A stretch of DNA of 64,000 nt from NCBI RefSeq assembly GCF_026898115.1, contig NZ_CP114036.1:6690001-6754000 (forward strand). Reading direction: 5' to 3'. The stretch's first letter is position 1. Each line of letters opens with the position of its first letter. This DNA is from Streptomyces sp. S465. GTDB lineage: Bacteria; Actinomycetota; Actinomycetes; Streptomycetales; Streptomycetaceae. The position numbers and the translations under genes are program-made. Shown piece after piece: positions 40,656 to 48,466 of this stretch. The notes beneath the pieces were generated by a model. It did no database searches, was not told the origin of the DNA, and saw only the letters and a list, made by a program, of their open reading frames with translations.

Positions 40656-42053
40656 TCAGAGCTTGGTCCACGCCTCCGTCAGCACCGTCCGCAGCACCTG
40701 CTCGATCTCGTCGAAGAGCGCCTGGTCGGCGGTGAGCGGCGGGGCCAGCTGGACGACCGGGTCGCCGCGGTCGTCGGCCCGGCAGTACAGCCCGTTCTCG
40801 TACAGCGCCTTGGAGAGGAAGCCGTAGAGGATCCGCTCGGTCTCCTCCGCGTCGAAGGACTCCTTGGTGACCTTGTCCTTCACCAGCTCCACGCCGTAGA
40901 AGAAACCGTTCCCCCGGACATCGCCGACGATCGGCAGATCGTGCAGCCGCTCCAGGGTGGAGCGGAACGCGGCCTCGTGGTCCAGCACATGCTGGTTGAG
41001 CCCCTCGCGTTCGAAGATGTCGAGGTTGGCCAGGGCCACCGCGGCCGAGACCGGATGGCCGCCGAAGGTGTAGCCGTGCAGGAAGGTGTTGCTGCCCTGG
41101 TAGAAGGGCTCGGCGAGCCGGTCGGAGACGACGCACGCGCCGATCGGGGAGTAGCCGGAGGTCATCGCCTTGGCGCAGGTGATCATGTCCGGGACGTAGT
41201 CGAACTTGTCGCAGGCGAACATCGTGCCCAGCCGGCCGAAGGCGCAGATCACTTCGTCCGAGACGAGCAGCACGTCATGGCGGTCGCAGATCTCGCGGAC
41301 CCGCTGGAAGTACCCGGGCGGCGGCGGGAAGCAGCCGCCCGCGTTCTGCACCGGCTCCAGGAAGACCGCGGCCACGGTGTCCGGACCCTCGAAGAGGATC
41401 TGCTGTTCGATCTGGTCGGCGGCCCAGCGGCCGAACGCCTCGGGGTCGTCGCCGAAGACCGGAGCCCGGTAGATGTTGGTGTTGGGGACCTTGTGGGCGC
41501 CGGGGACCAGCGGTTCGAACGGGGCCTTGAGCCCCGGCAGTCCGGTGATCGACAGGGCTCCCTGGGGGGTGCCGTGGTAGGCCACGGCGCGGGATATCAC
41601 CTTGTGCTTGGTGGGCTTGCCGGTGAGCTTGAAGTACTGCTTGGCCAGCTTCCAGGCGGTCTCGACGGCCTCGCCGCCGCCGGTGGTGAAGAAGACCTTG
41701 TTCAGGTCGCCGGGGGCGTAGCCGGCGAGCCGCTCGGCGAGTTCGACGGCCTTGGGGTGGGCGTAGCTCCACACCGGGAAGAAGGCGAGCTCCTGGGCCT
41801 GCTTGGAGGCCGTCTCCGCCAGCTCGACCCGTCCGTGGCCCGCGTTGACCACGAACAGGCCGGACAGGCCGTCGATGTACCGCTTGCCCTTGTCGTCGTA
41901 GATGTACGTGCCCTCCCCGCGCACGATCGTCGGCACGGGGGAGTTCTCGTATGACGACATGCGGGTGAAGTGCATCCACAGGTGGTCGTACGCCGTCGAG
42001 GAGAGGTCGGCGGAAAGGTCGGCAGGGAGATCGGCGGAGAGGTCGGCGCTCAT
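40656..42053 (-). CDS. Class III omega-aminotransferase (putrescine/omega-amino acid:pyruvate type)
   Basis: A 465-residue PLP enzyme. The cofactor lysine is in MITCAKAMTSGYSPIGA and the aspartate in LLVSDEVICAFGR. TTGGGEAVETAWKLAKQY is the PLP-phosphate segment. Close relatives act on putrescine, beta-alanine or similar amines with pyruvate. The usual N-terminus is STAYDHLWMHF; here 16 residues made of four SADL/PADL units precede it. The gene starts 2 nt after the lrp-type regulator, so both are co-transcribed. Fits a polyamine or amine catabolic role. Confidence 0.88.
   Translation of the reverse strand: MSADLSADLPADLSADLSSTAYDHLWMHFTRMSSYENSPVPTIVRGEGTYIYDDKGKRYIDGLSGLFVVNAGHGRVELAETASKQAQELAFFPVWSYAHPKAVELAERLAGYAPGDLNKVFFTTGGGEAVETAWKLAKQYFKLTGKPTKHKVISRAVAYHGTPQGALSITGLPGLKAPFEPLVPGAHKVPNTNIYRAPVFGDDPEAFGRWAADQIEQQILFEGPDTVAAVFLEPVQNAGGCFPPPPGYFQRVREICDRHDVLLVSDEVICAFGRLGTMFACDKFDYVPDMITCAKAMTSGYSPIGACVVSDRLAEPFYQGSNTFLHGYTFGGHPVSAAVALANLDIFEREGLNQHVLDHEAAFRSTLERLHDLPIVGDVRGNGFFYGVELVKDKVTKESFDAEETERILYGFLSKALYENGLYCRADDRGDPVVQLAPPLTADQALFDEIEQVLRTVLTEAWTKL
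42003..42050 (-). repeat. Four 12-bp units at the 5' end of the aminotransferase gene
   Basis: Codons 2-17 read SADL, SADL, PADL, SADL from four near-identical 12-bp units. They add an Asp/Leu/Ala-rich extension in front of the conserved start of the enzyme, which suggests a recent in-frame slippage expansion. Confidence 0.8.
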
Positions 42054-42055
42054 GG

Positions 42056-42529
42056 CTATCTCGTTCCCCAGGTATAGGTCTGCTTCCGGAGCTTGAGGTA
42101 GACGAAGCTCTCGGTGGAGCGCACACCGGGCAGCGTGCGGATCCGCTTGTTGATCGTTTCGAGGAGGTGGTCGTCGTCCTCGCAGACGATCTCGATCAGG
42201 AGATCGAAGGAGCCCGCGGTGACGACCACGTACTCGACCTCGTCCATGGCGGTCAGCGCGTCCGCGACCGGGTCGAGATCGCCCTCGACGTTGATGCCGA
42301 CCATCGCCTGCCGCCGGAACCCCACGGTCAGCGGGTCGGTGACGGCGACGATCTGCATCACGCCCTGGTCGAGCAGCTTCTGCACGCGCTGCCGCACGGC
42401 CGCCTCGGAGAGTCCCACGGCCTTTCCGATGGCGGCGTACGGCCGTCGACCGTCCTCCTGGAGCTGCTCGATGATCGCCAGGGATACGGAGTCGAGGGAC
42501 GGCGTGCCGTTCTTGTCAGGTGTGGCCAC
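42056..42529 (-). CDS. Lrp/AsnC family transcriptional regulator
   Basis: A 157-residue regulator. The N-terminal winged helix has LDSVSLAIIEQLQEDGRR and AAIGKAVGLSEAAVRQRVQKL; the RAM domain follows with IAVTDPLTVGF-type and YVVVTAGSFDLLIEIVCEDD sequences. Lrp-type regulators sense amino acids or related amines. GTG 42529 was chosen (GTG 42538 is equally possible; GAGGG lies between). It is 2 nt upstream of the aminotransferase and divergent from an aldehyde dehydrogenase, so it probably controls both sides. Confidence 0.9.
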   Translation of the reverse strand: MATPDKNGTPSLDSVSLAIIEQLQEDGRRPYAAIGKAVGLSEAAVRQRVQKLLDQGVMQIVAVTDPLTVGFRRQAMVGINVEGDLDPVADALTAMDEVEYVVVTAGSFDLLIEIVCEDDDHLLETINKRIRTLPGVRSTESFVYLKLRKQTYTWGTR

Positions 42530-42568
42530 GACCCTCACTGTGCACGAGCCTCGTCCGTGTCGCAAGCC

Positions 42569-42621
42569 TTCATTGATGAATTTCGTCGTCATGGGATCGC
42601 TAAAACACTGATTCCGTTGTT
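42569..42621. promoter_or_regulatory. Candidate Lrp-type operator region
   Basis: In the 178-nt divergent gap this AT-rich stretch stands out. It holds the palindrome TTCAT-TG-ATGAA (42569-42580) and GATTCCGTTGTT (42610-42621), whose complement AACAACGGAATC recurs upstream of the second aldehyde dehydrogenase (48359-48370). Both positions suit a regulator acting on the divergent promoters. Confidence 0.45.
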
Positions 42622-42707
42622 CTGGTGTGGCGGGTATGTCGAAAGCGCAGCCTCGGCGACTACTGTGGGTGTCTCACCCATCGGACAGCTGACAGGAGGG
42701 GTGGCAC

Positions 42708-44159
42708 GTGACCACCGAACTGCGTCGTCTGCGCAACTACATCGACGGAGAGTTCCGGGACGCCGCGGACGGGCGGACCACGGAGGTGGTCAACCCGGCC
42801 ACGGGCGAGCCCTACGCCACCGCGCCGCTCTCGGGCGCGGCGGACGTCGACGCGGCGATGGCCGCCGCGGCGGCCGCCTTCCCGGTCTGGCGCGACCTGG
42901 TGCCCGGCGAGCGGCAGAAGGCGCTGCTCAAGATCGCCGACGCCTTCGAGGCGCGGGCGGAAGAGCTGATCGCCACCGAGTCCGAGAACACCGGCAAGCC
43001 GCTCGGTCTCACGCGGGACGAGGAGATCCCGCCGATGATCGACCAGATCCGCTTCTTCGCGGGTGCGGCCCGGATGCTGGAGGGCCGCTCGGCCGGTGAG
43101 TACATGGAGGGGCTCACCTCGATCATCCGGCGTGAGCCGGTCGGGGTGTGCGCCCAGGTCGCGCCGTGGAACTACCCGATGATGATGGCCGTATGGAAGT
43201 TCGCCCCCGCGCTGGCGGCGGGCAATACGGTCGTCATCAAGCCCTCGGACACCACGCCCGCCTCCACCGTGCTGATCGCCGAGATCATCGGGGGAGTGCT
43301 GGCGGAGCTGGGCCATCCGCAGGGCGTGTTCAACGTGATCTGCGGTGACCGCGAGACCGGACGCCTGATGGTCGAGCACCCCGTGCCCGCCATGGCGTCC
43401 ATCACCGGTTCGGTGCGGGCCGGCAAGCAGGTCGCGGAGAGCGCATCGAAGGACGTCAAGCGGGTGCATCTGGAGCTCGGCGGCAAGGCGCCCGTCGTGG
43501 TCTTCGAGGACACCGACATCCCCAAGGCGGTCGAGGACATCTCGGTCGCGGGCTTCTTCAACGCGGGCCAGGACTGTACGGCCGCCACCCGGGTGCTGGT
43601 CCACGAGGCGATCCACGACGAGTTCGTCAGCGCGCTGGCCAAGGCCGCCGCCGAGACCAAGACCGGCGCGCCCGACGACGAGGACGTGCTGTACGGCCCG
43701 CTGAACAACGCCAACCAGCTGGCCCAGGTCTCCGGCTTCATCGACCGGCTCCCCGCGCACGCCAAGGTCGAGGCGGGCGGCCACCGGGTCGGCGACAGGG
43801 GCTTCTTCTACGCGCCCACCGTGGTCTCCGGGCTCAAGCAGGACGACGAGATCATCCAGCACGAGGTCTTCGGCCCGGTCATCACCGTGCAGTCCTTCTC
43901 GGACGAGGAGCAGGCGGTCTCCTACGCCAACGGCGTGGAGTACGCGCTGGCGTCGTCGGTGTGGACCAAGGACCACGCCCGCGCGATGCGGATGTCCAAG
44001 GCGCTGGACTTCGGCTGCGTCTGGATCAACACCCACATCCCGCTGGTCGCCGAGATGCCGCACGGCGGCTTCAAGAAGTCCGGCTACGGAAAGGATCTTT
44101 CGGCGTACGGCTTCGAGGACTACACCCGCATCAAGCACGTCATGACATCGCTGGGCTGA
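42708..44159 (+). CDS. Gamma-aminobutyraldehyde dehydrogenase-type ALDH
   Basis: A 483-residue NAD-dependent aldehyde dehydrogenase. The nucleophile is Cys290 in FNAGQDCTAATR and the general base is in LELGGKAPVVV; the cofactor region has PWNYPMMMAVWKFAPALAAGN. Overall it matches PatD/Prr enzymes, which oxidise 4-aminobutanal to GABA in putrescine breakdown. AGGAGG lies about 7 nt before the GTG. It is divergent from the Lrp regulator and aminotransferase, which fits one pathway. A strong terminator follows. Confidence 0.9.
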   Translation: MTTELRRLRNYIDGEFRDAADGRTTEVVNPATGEPYATAPLSGAADVDAAMAAAAAAFPVWRDLVPGERQKALLKIADAFEARAEELIATESENTGKPLGLTRDEEIPPMIDQIRFFAGAARMLEGRSAGEYMEGLTSIIRREPVGVCAQVAPWNYPMMMAVWKFAPALAAGNTVVIKPSDTTPASTVLIAEIIGGVLAELGHPQGVFNVICGDRETGRLMVEHPVPAMASITGSVRAGKQVAESASKDVKRVHLELGGKAPVVVFEDTDIPKAVEDISVAGFFNAGQDCTAATRVLVHEAIHDEFVSALAKAAAETKTGAPDDEDVLYGPLNNANQLAQVSGFIDRLPAHAKVEAGGHRVGDRGFFYAPTVVSGLKQDDEIIQHEVFGPVITVQSFSDEEQAVSYANGVEYALASSVWTKDHARAMRMSKALDFGCVWINTHIPLVAEMPHGGFKKSGYGKDLSAYGFEDYTRIKHVMTSLG

Positions 44160-44268
44160 TTCCCGCGGCCGCGGCCGGTCCGTCGTCCGGTCTGGCGTCC
44201 CGTCCGTCGTCCGGGCCGTCGCCCGACCTGTCGCCCGGTGGTCGTCCGGTCTGCCACCCGGTGCGTGT

Positions 44269-44306
44269 CACTGGGGCATGGCAGGGTCACCTGTCATGCC
44301 CCAGTG
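44269..44306. terminator. Strong bidirectional terminator
   Basis: A 17-bp stem with one wobble pair (44269-44285 with 44290-44306) and a 4-nt loop lies between the convergent aldehyde dehydrogenase and glycerophosphodiesterase genes. It is the strongest terminator-like structure found in the window. The rest of the 209-nt gap has degenerate CCGTCGTCCGG repeats (44180-44190, 44204-44214). Confidence 0.85.
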
Positions 44307-44368
44307 GGGGAGTCCGGGCTCCACGGTGCACGGTGTGCGGTGGCACGACGCTGACCGGGGGCGCGCGG

Positions 44369-45058
44369 TCAGCCGCTGAGCAGAAGGGCCGCCAGGGCGC
44401 CGACCCGGTTGGTGGTGATGGCGTCGACGCCCGCCCCCAGCAGCCGGGACATCGACCGCCGGGTGTCGGCGGTCCAGGCGGAGACCAGCAGCCCGTCGGC
44501 GTGATGGCGGGCGACCAGCTCCCGGGAGACCAGCCCGAAGCGGTAGTTGAGCCACCGGGGGCGCAGCGCGGCCAGCAGGGTCGGACGCGGCGGGGCGAGC
44601 GTGGTCCAGGTCAGCGCGATCTCGGCGTCCGGGTCCGCGCGGCGCACGGCGTGCAGGGCCGCCAGGGCGCCGCAGTAGTACACCCGGTCGCCCGCCCCGC
44701 TCTCCCGGACCTGGGCGACGGCGGCGGGCGCGGCCGAGGCGTCCGGCAGGTCGATCAGCAGCCGGGCCGAGCCGGCGCACGCGAGGGCCTCGCGCAGGGT
44801 CGGGACGCCGCCTCCGGTCAGCTGCCGCACCTCGTCTGCGGTCAGCCCGGACAGCGGCCGGTCGTGGCCCCACAGCCGCTTCAGCGTGGCGTCGTGCAGC
44901 AGTACGGGGACACCGTCCCGGGTCAGCCGTACGTCGATCTCGACCGCGCCGGCGCCCGCGCTCAGCGCGGAGCGGATCGAGGGCAGGGTGTTCTCCCGGC
45001 ACACATACGGGTCGCCGCGGTGGCCGACCGGGACGCACCCCGCCCCCGCCGACCTCAT
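44369..45058 (-). CDS. glpQ: Glycerophosphodiester phosphodiesterase
   Basis: A 229-residue GDPD-family enzyme that hydrolyses glycerophosphodiesters to glycerol 3-phosphate and an alcohol. The catalytic block is GHRGDPYVCRENTLPS (His13 region), with the metal ligands in VEIDVRLTRDGVPVLLHD; the C-terminus has SAWTADTRRSM and DAITTNRV. There is no signal peptide, so it is cytoplasmic. The ATG overlaps the stop of the adenosine deaminase gene by 4 nt, forming a two-gene operon. Confidence 0.9.
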   Translation of the reverse strand: MRSAGAGCVPVGHRGDPYVCRENTLPSIRSALSAGAGAVEIDVRLTRDGVPVLLHDATLKRLWGHDRPLSGLTADEVRQLTGGGVPTLREALACAGSARLLIDLPDASAAPAAVAQVRESGAGDRVYYCGALAALHAVRRADPDAEIALTWTTLAPPRPTLLAALRPRWLNYRFGLVSRELVARHHADGLLVSAWTADTRRSMSRLLGAGVDAITTNRVGALAALLLSG

Positions 45059-46077
45059 CGGCCCGCGACCGCCGTGTAGGCGTCGATCTCCGCCGTGAGC
45101 CGCGCCTTGCCCTCGGCGTCCAGGAAGGACGCCTCGACGGCGTTCTTCGCGAGGGCCGCGACGCCCGCCGCGTCCAGGCCGAGCAGCCGGGCCGCGACCC
45201 CGTACTCGGTGTTGAGGTCGGTGCCGAACATCGGCGGGTCGTCGCTGTTGATCGTGACGAGCGCCCCGGCCTCGACCATCTGCTTCAGCGGGTGCTCATC
45301 GAGGGTGGCGACGGCGCGCGTGGCGATGTTGGAGGTCGGGCAGACCTCCAACGGAATGCGGTGCTCCGCGAGATGGGCGAGCAGCTTGGGGTCCTGCACG
45401 GCGCTGGTGCCGTGGCCGATGCGCTCCGCCCGCAGCTCGGTGAGGGCGTCCCAGATCGTCTGCGGCCCGGTGGTCTCGCCCGCGTGCGGCACGCTGCGCA
45501 GCCCGGCGGCGATGGCCCGGTCGAAGTACGGCTTGAACTGGGGGCGCGGCACCCCGATCTCCGGGCCGCCGAGGCCGAAGCCGACCAGGCCCTCGGGGCG
45601 CAGCTCACAGGCGATGCGGGTGGTCTCCTCGGCGGCCTCCAGGCCGGCCTCGCCGGGGATGTCGAAGCACCAGCGCAGCACGGTGCCGAACTCCGCCTCG
45701 GCGGCCTTACGGGCGTCCTCGATCGCCTCGACGAAGGCGGTGTCCGGGATACCGCGCCGGGTCGAGCTGTAGGGGGTGACGGTCAGCTCGGCGTAGCGGA
45801 TGTTCTGCCGGGCCATGTCGCGGGCGATCTCGTAGGTCAGCAGCCGGACGTCATCGGCGTCGCGGATCAGGTCCACCACGGAGAGGTAGATCTCCACGAA
45901 GTGCGCGAAGTCCCGGAAGACGAAGTAGTCGACCAGGGCCTCGGGATCGGTGGGCACCTTGGAGTCGGGGTGGCGGGCGGCCAGCTCGGCCACGATGCGC
46001 GGGGACGCGGACCCCACATGGTGCACATGCAGCTCCGCCTTGGGCAGTCCGGCGATGAAGGTGGTGAGATCGGCCAA
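45055..46077 (-). CDS. add: Adenosine deaminase
   Basis: A 340-residue zinc hydrolase converting adenosine to inosine, or a close relative such as an adenine-type deaminase. Zinc and catalytic residues are visible in ELHVHHVG (about 15-22), HAGE, GHGTSA and NSDDPPMFGTDL. HxHH rather than HxHLDG at the first site is a variation seen in some actinomycete paralogues. The start is TTG at 46077, supported by GGAGGT 6 nt upstream. It is co-transcribed with glpQ and divergent from a DUF4190 membrane-protein gene. Confidence 0.88.
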   Translation of the reverse strand: MADLTTFIAGLPKAELHVHHVGSASPRIVAELAARHPDSKVPTDPEALVDYFVFRDFAHFVEIYLSVVDLIRDADDVRLLTYEIARDMARQNIRYAELTVTPYSSTRRGIPDTAFVEAIEDARKAAEAEFGTVLRWCFDIPGEAGLEAAEETTRIACELRPEGLVGFGLGGPEIGVPRPQFKPYFDRAIAAGLRSVPHAGETTGPQTIWDALTELRAERIGHGTSAVQDPKLLAHLAEHRIPLEVCPTSNIATRAVATLDEHPLKQMVEAGALVTINSDDPPMFGTDLNTEYGVAARLLGLDAAGVAALAKNAVEASFLDAEGKARLTAEIDAYTAVAGR

Positions 46078-46189
46078 CGAAACCTCCGTAAGACGGCCGC
46101 CGACGGCGGGTTCCGGTCATCGTATTGGGTGGCGCCGACGGGCCGGCCACAGGCCGTAGCATGGGCGGACGTCTTTGTGGGGGAGCTCC

Positions 46190-47146
46190 ATGGCCGACCA
46201 GCACGACCCGTCCGGGCCGCAGGATGAGCCGCGGCGACCCGGGCAGCCGAAGCCCGAGCCGCGGGACCGCGATCCCTGGGCTCCGCCGGCGCAGCGGGTC
46301 GCGGGGGACGGGCCGGACAACGGCACGATGGGCGAACAAGGCGAGCAAGCCGAACAAGGCGAACGAGGCCGGCCGACTCCCCGGCCCGCGGTGGCCGAGC
46401 AGCCGACGCTCACCTCCCACCCCGCCATGCCGAGGCCGACGCCCCCGATGCCTGCGCCGCCCCCGCCCCCGGCGAGCCCCGTACGGCCGTCGGGCTCCGC
46501 GCCCCCGCCGAGCGCGGTGCCCCCGCCGCCGCCCGCGCCGACCGGCCCCGGCACCCCGAGCGCCTACCCGTCCGGGCCGTACGGACCGGCGGGCCACGGC
46601 CAGCCCGGATACGGGCAGAACGGATACGCGCAGGCCGGGTACGGACAGAACGGTTACGGACAGCAGGCGCCCGCGTCCTATCAGCAGGCCCCGTACGGCG
46701 CGGCGGCCGGCCATCCCGGCTACGGCTACCCGGGCACCGCCTACCCCGGTTCCGGTTACCCCGGTGCCGCCTACCCGGCCGGGGCGTACGGCCAGGGCTG
46801 GCCCGGTGGCACCTATGTGCCGAACAACGGCCATGGCACGGCCGCCCTGGTGCTCGGCATCATCGGCCTGATCCTCTTCGCGAGCGTCGCCTTCGGCATC
46901 GTCCTCGGTGTGCTCGCGATCATCTTCGGGCTGCTCGGCCGTGCCAAGGCGGCCAGGGGCGAGGCGAACAACGGCGGTTCGGCGCTCGCCGGGGTGATCC
47001 TCGGAGTGGTCGCCGTGGTGGCGAGCGTCGCAGCGCTCTTCGTCTATGTCGCCGTCTCGGACGACGACTCGGACAGCGATGACGATCCGGGCTATGCCAG
47101 GGCCCCGGCCGCGGTGGTGCTCCCGCTCGCCGATATCAGCCGCTGA
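46190..47146 (+). CDS. DUF4190 membrane protein with Pro/Gly/Tyr-rich N-terminus
   Basis: A 318-residue protein. About 210 residues are Pro-, Gly- and Tyr-rich with repeats (YGQNGY, GYPG, AYPG), and are likely disordered and cytoplasmic. Two membrane helices follow (about 216-244 and 260-285) around the DUF4190 linker GRAKAARGEANNGGSALAG. The function is unknown. The C-terminal end is acidic (DDDSDSDDD). The ATG has GGGGGAG upstream. Its last 55 nt overlap the convergent NADAR gene. A shorter paralogue lies 0.7 kb downstream. Confidence 0.8.
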   Translation: MADQHDPSGPQDEPRRPGQPKPEPRDRDPWAPPAQRVAGDGPDNGTMGEQGEQAEQGERGRPTPRPAVAEQPTLTSHPAMPRPTPPMPAPPPPPASPVRPSGSAPPPSAVPPPPPAPTGPGTPSAYPSGPYGPAGHGQPGYGQNGYAQAGYGQNGYGQQAPASYQQAPYGAAAGHPGYGYPGTAYPGSGYPGAAYPAGAYGQGWPGGTYVPNNGHGTAALVLGIIGLILFASVAFGIVLGVLAIIFGLLGRAKAARGEANNGGSALAGVILGVVAVVASVAALFVYVAVSDDDSDSDDDPGYARAPAAVVLPLADISR

Positions 47147-47718
47147 CGCGCCTCCATCAGCGCGAAGCCCAGCAGATTGAGCCCGCGCCAGCGGGCGGGG
47201 TCCGCGGCCCGCTCGTCGTCCGCCGCGAGTCCGATGCCCCACACCCGGTCCACCGGGCTCGCCTCCACCAGCACCCGCGATCCCGTGCCGAGCAGATAGG
47301 CGCGCAGCTCGGGGTGGTGGCCGAACTTGTGCACATTGCCCTCGACCACGAGATCGAAGCGACGGCGCCGCCACGTCTCCTCGTCGAAGCCGCGCACCGC
47401 GCGGCCCGCGTCCTTGGCCTGCTTGGGGTGGGAGGCGCCGAGCGCTCGCCGCTCGGCCTCCGCGTCGCCGAACAGCCGCGCCTTGCCCGCCATCATCCAG
47501 TGCTCGGCCGTCGCATAGGTGATCCCGTCCACGGTGAACGGCGAGGGCCACCACTGGCTGAAACACCCCGAACCCACGCTTCCGTCCGGCCGGGGCCGAT
47601 GGCCCCAGAACCAGAGGTACTTGACGCGCTCACCGCGCGCCGTCCGCTCGACCAGCTCCTCGACCGACCGGGGACCCCCGTCCGCCGCAACCGATTCCGC
47701 CGCCCCGTTCGTCTCCAT
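47092..47718 (-). CDS. NADAR (RibX/YbiA-like) domain protein
   Basis: A 208-residue cytoplasmic protein. The family core starts near residue 33 (YLWFWGHRP) and has CFSQWWPSPFTV, YATAEHWMMAGKARLFGD and GRAVRGFDEETWRRRR. YbiA-type members act in riboflavin intermediate damage control, and NADAR domains are linked to ADP-ribose/NAD chemistry. ATG 47718 was taken as the start; the open frame extends upstream without similarity. It sits between two DUF4190 genes, convergent with the first. Confidence 0.85.
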   Translation of the reverse strand: METNGAAESVAADGGPRSVEELVERTARGERVKYLWFWGHRPRPDGSVGSGCFSQWWPSPFTVDGITYATAEHWMMAGKARLFGDAEAERRALGASHPKQAKDAGRAVRGFDEETWRRRRFDLVVEGNVHKFGHHPELRAYLLGTGSRVLVEASPVDRVWGIGLAADDERAADPARWRGLNLLGFALMEARQRLISASGSTTAAGALA

Positions 47719-47834
47719 GCCCGGGATTCTCGCATCCGCCACCGACAGCGCCGCCGACCTGGGCAGTTGAGCTGCCCAGGGATAAGTCGTGCTCATAACA
47801 TTGCCCGGACGTTCATCAGGAGGGGAGACCGACG

Positions 47835-48278
47835 ATGTCCAGCAGCACGCCCGGTCCGCAGCAGGGGCCGTACGACGCCGAAGCCAATCCTTACGCCACG
47901 CCCACGCCCCCGGCCCAGCCACCGCAGTACCCGGCCCAGCCGCCGCAGTACCCCGGGGCCGGCTACCCCGCCGCGCCGCCCGTCTACCCCGGGGCGGCCG
48001 GAACGCCGATGCACATGAACAACGGCATGGGCACGGCCGCGCTGGTCTGCGGCATCGTCGGCCTGGTCTGCGGGATCACCTACTTCCTGTGGGTCTTCGC
48101 GATCATCCTCGGCATCCTGGCGATCATCTTCGGCGCCGTCGGCAAGGGGAAGGTCGGCCGGGGGGAGGCGAACAACGGAGGCTCGGCGACCGCCGGTCTG
48201 GTCTGCGGAATCATCGGCATGGTGCTCCCGGCGATCTACCTCGCCGCGCTGGACGCCGCCCTCGACTCCATCTTCTAG
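47835..48278 (+). CDS. DUF4190 membrane protein, short paralogue
   Basis: A 147-residue protein. About 60 residues rich in Pro, Gln and Tyr (QPPQYPAQPPQYPGAGY) are followed by two membrane helices around VGKGKVGRGEANNGGSATAGL, nearly the same linker as in the gene at 46190. This indicates paralogy by local duplication. The function is unknown. GGAGGGGAG precedes the ATG. Confidence 0.85.
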   Translation: MSSSTPGPQQGPYDAEANPYATPTPPAQPPQYPAQPPQYPGAGYPAAPPVYPGAAGTPMHMNNGMGTAALVCGIVGLVCGITYFLWVFAIILGILAIIFGAVGKGKVGRGEANNGGSATAGLVCGIIGMVLPAIYLAALDAALDSIF

Positions 48279-48357
48279 TCCGAGTTCGCCGTCCGCGCTT
48301 CCCATCCGCGCTTTCCACCCGGGCTCTGATCACTGAATCCGTCGCGAAACCAAAAAG

Positions 48358-48378
48358 CAACAACGGAATCCCTTGTTG
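48358..48378. promoter_or_regulatory. Candidate operator upstream of second aldehyde dehydrogenase
   Basis: CAACAA and TTGTTG arms (48358-48363, 48373-48378) flank a 9-bp centre. The element contains AACAACGGAATC, also found inverted at 42610-42621. It lies in an AT-rich patch of an otherwise GC-rich 188-nt gap, 88 nt before the start codon. Confidence 0.45.
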
Positions 48379-48466
48379 AAGCGAAGGCTCTCTGTCAGGA
48401 TCAGCCTTCGATTCCGGTTGGAGCTACGCCGCCCGCCCTGGGCGGACCGGCGGAGGAGAGCACGCG

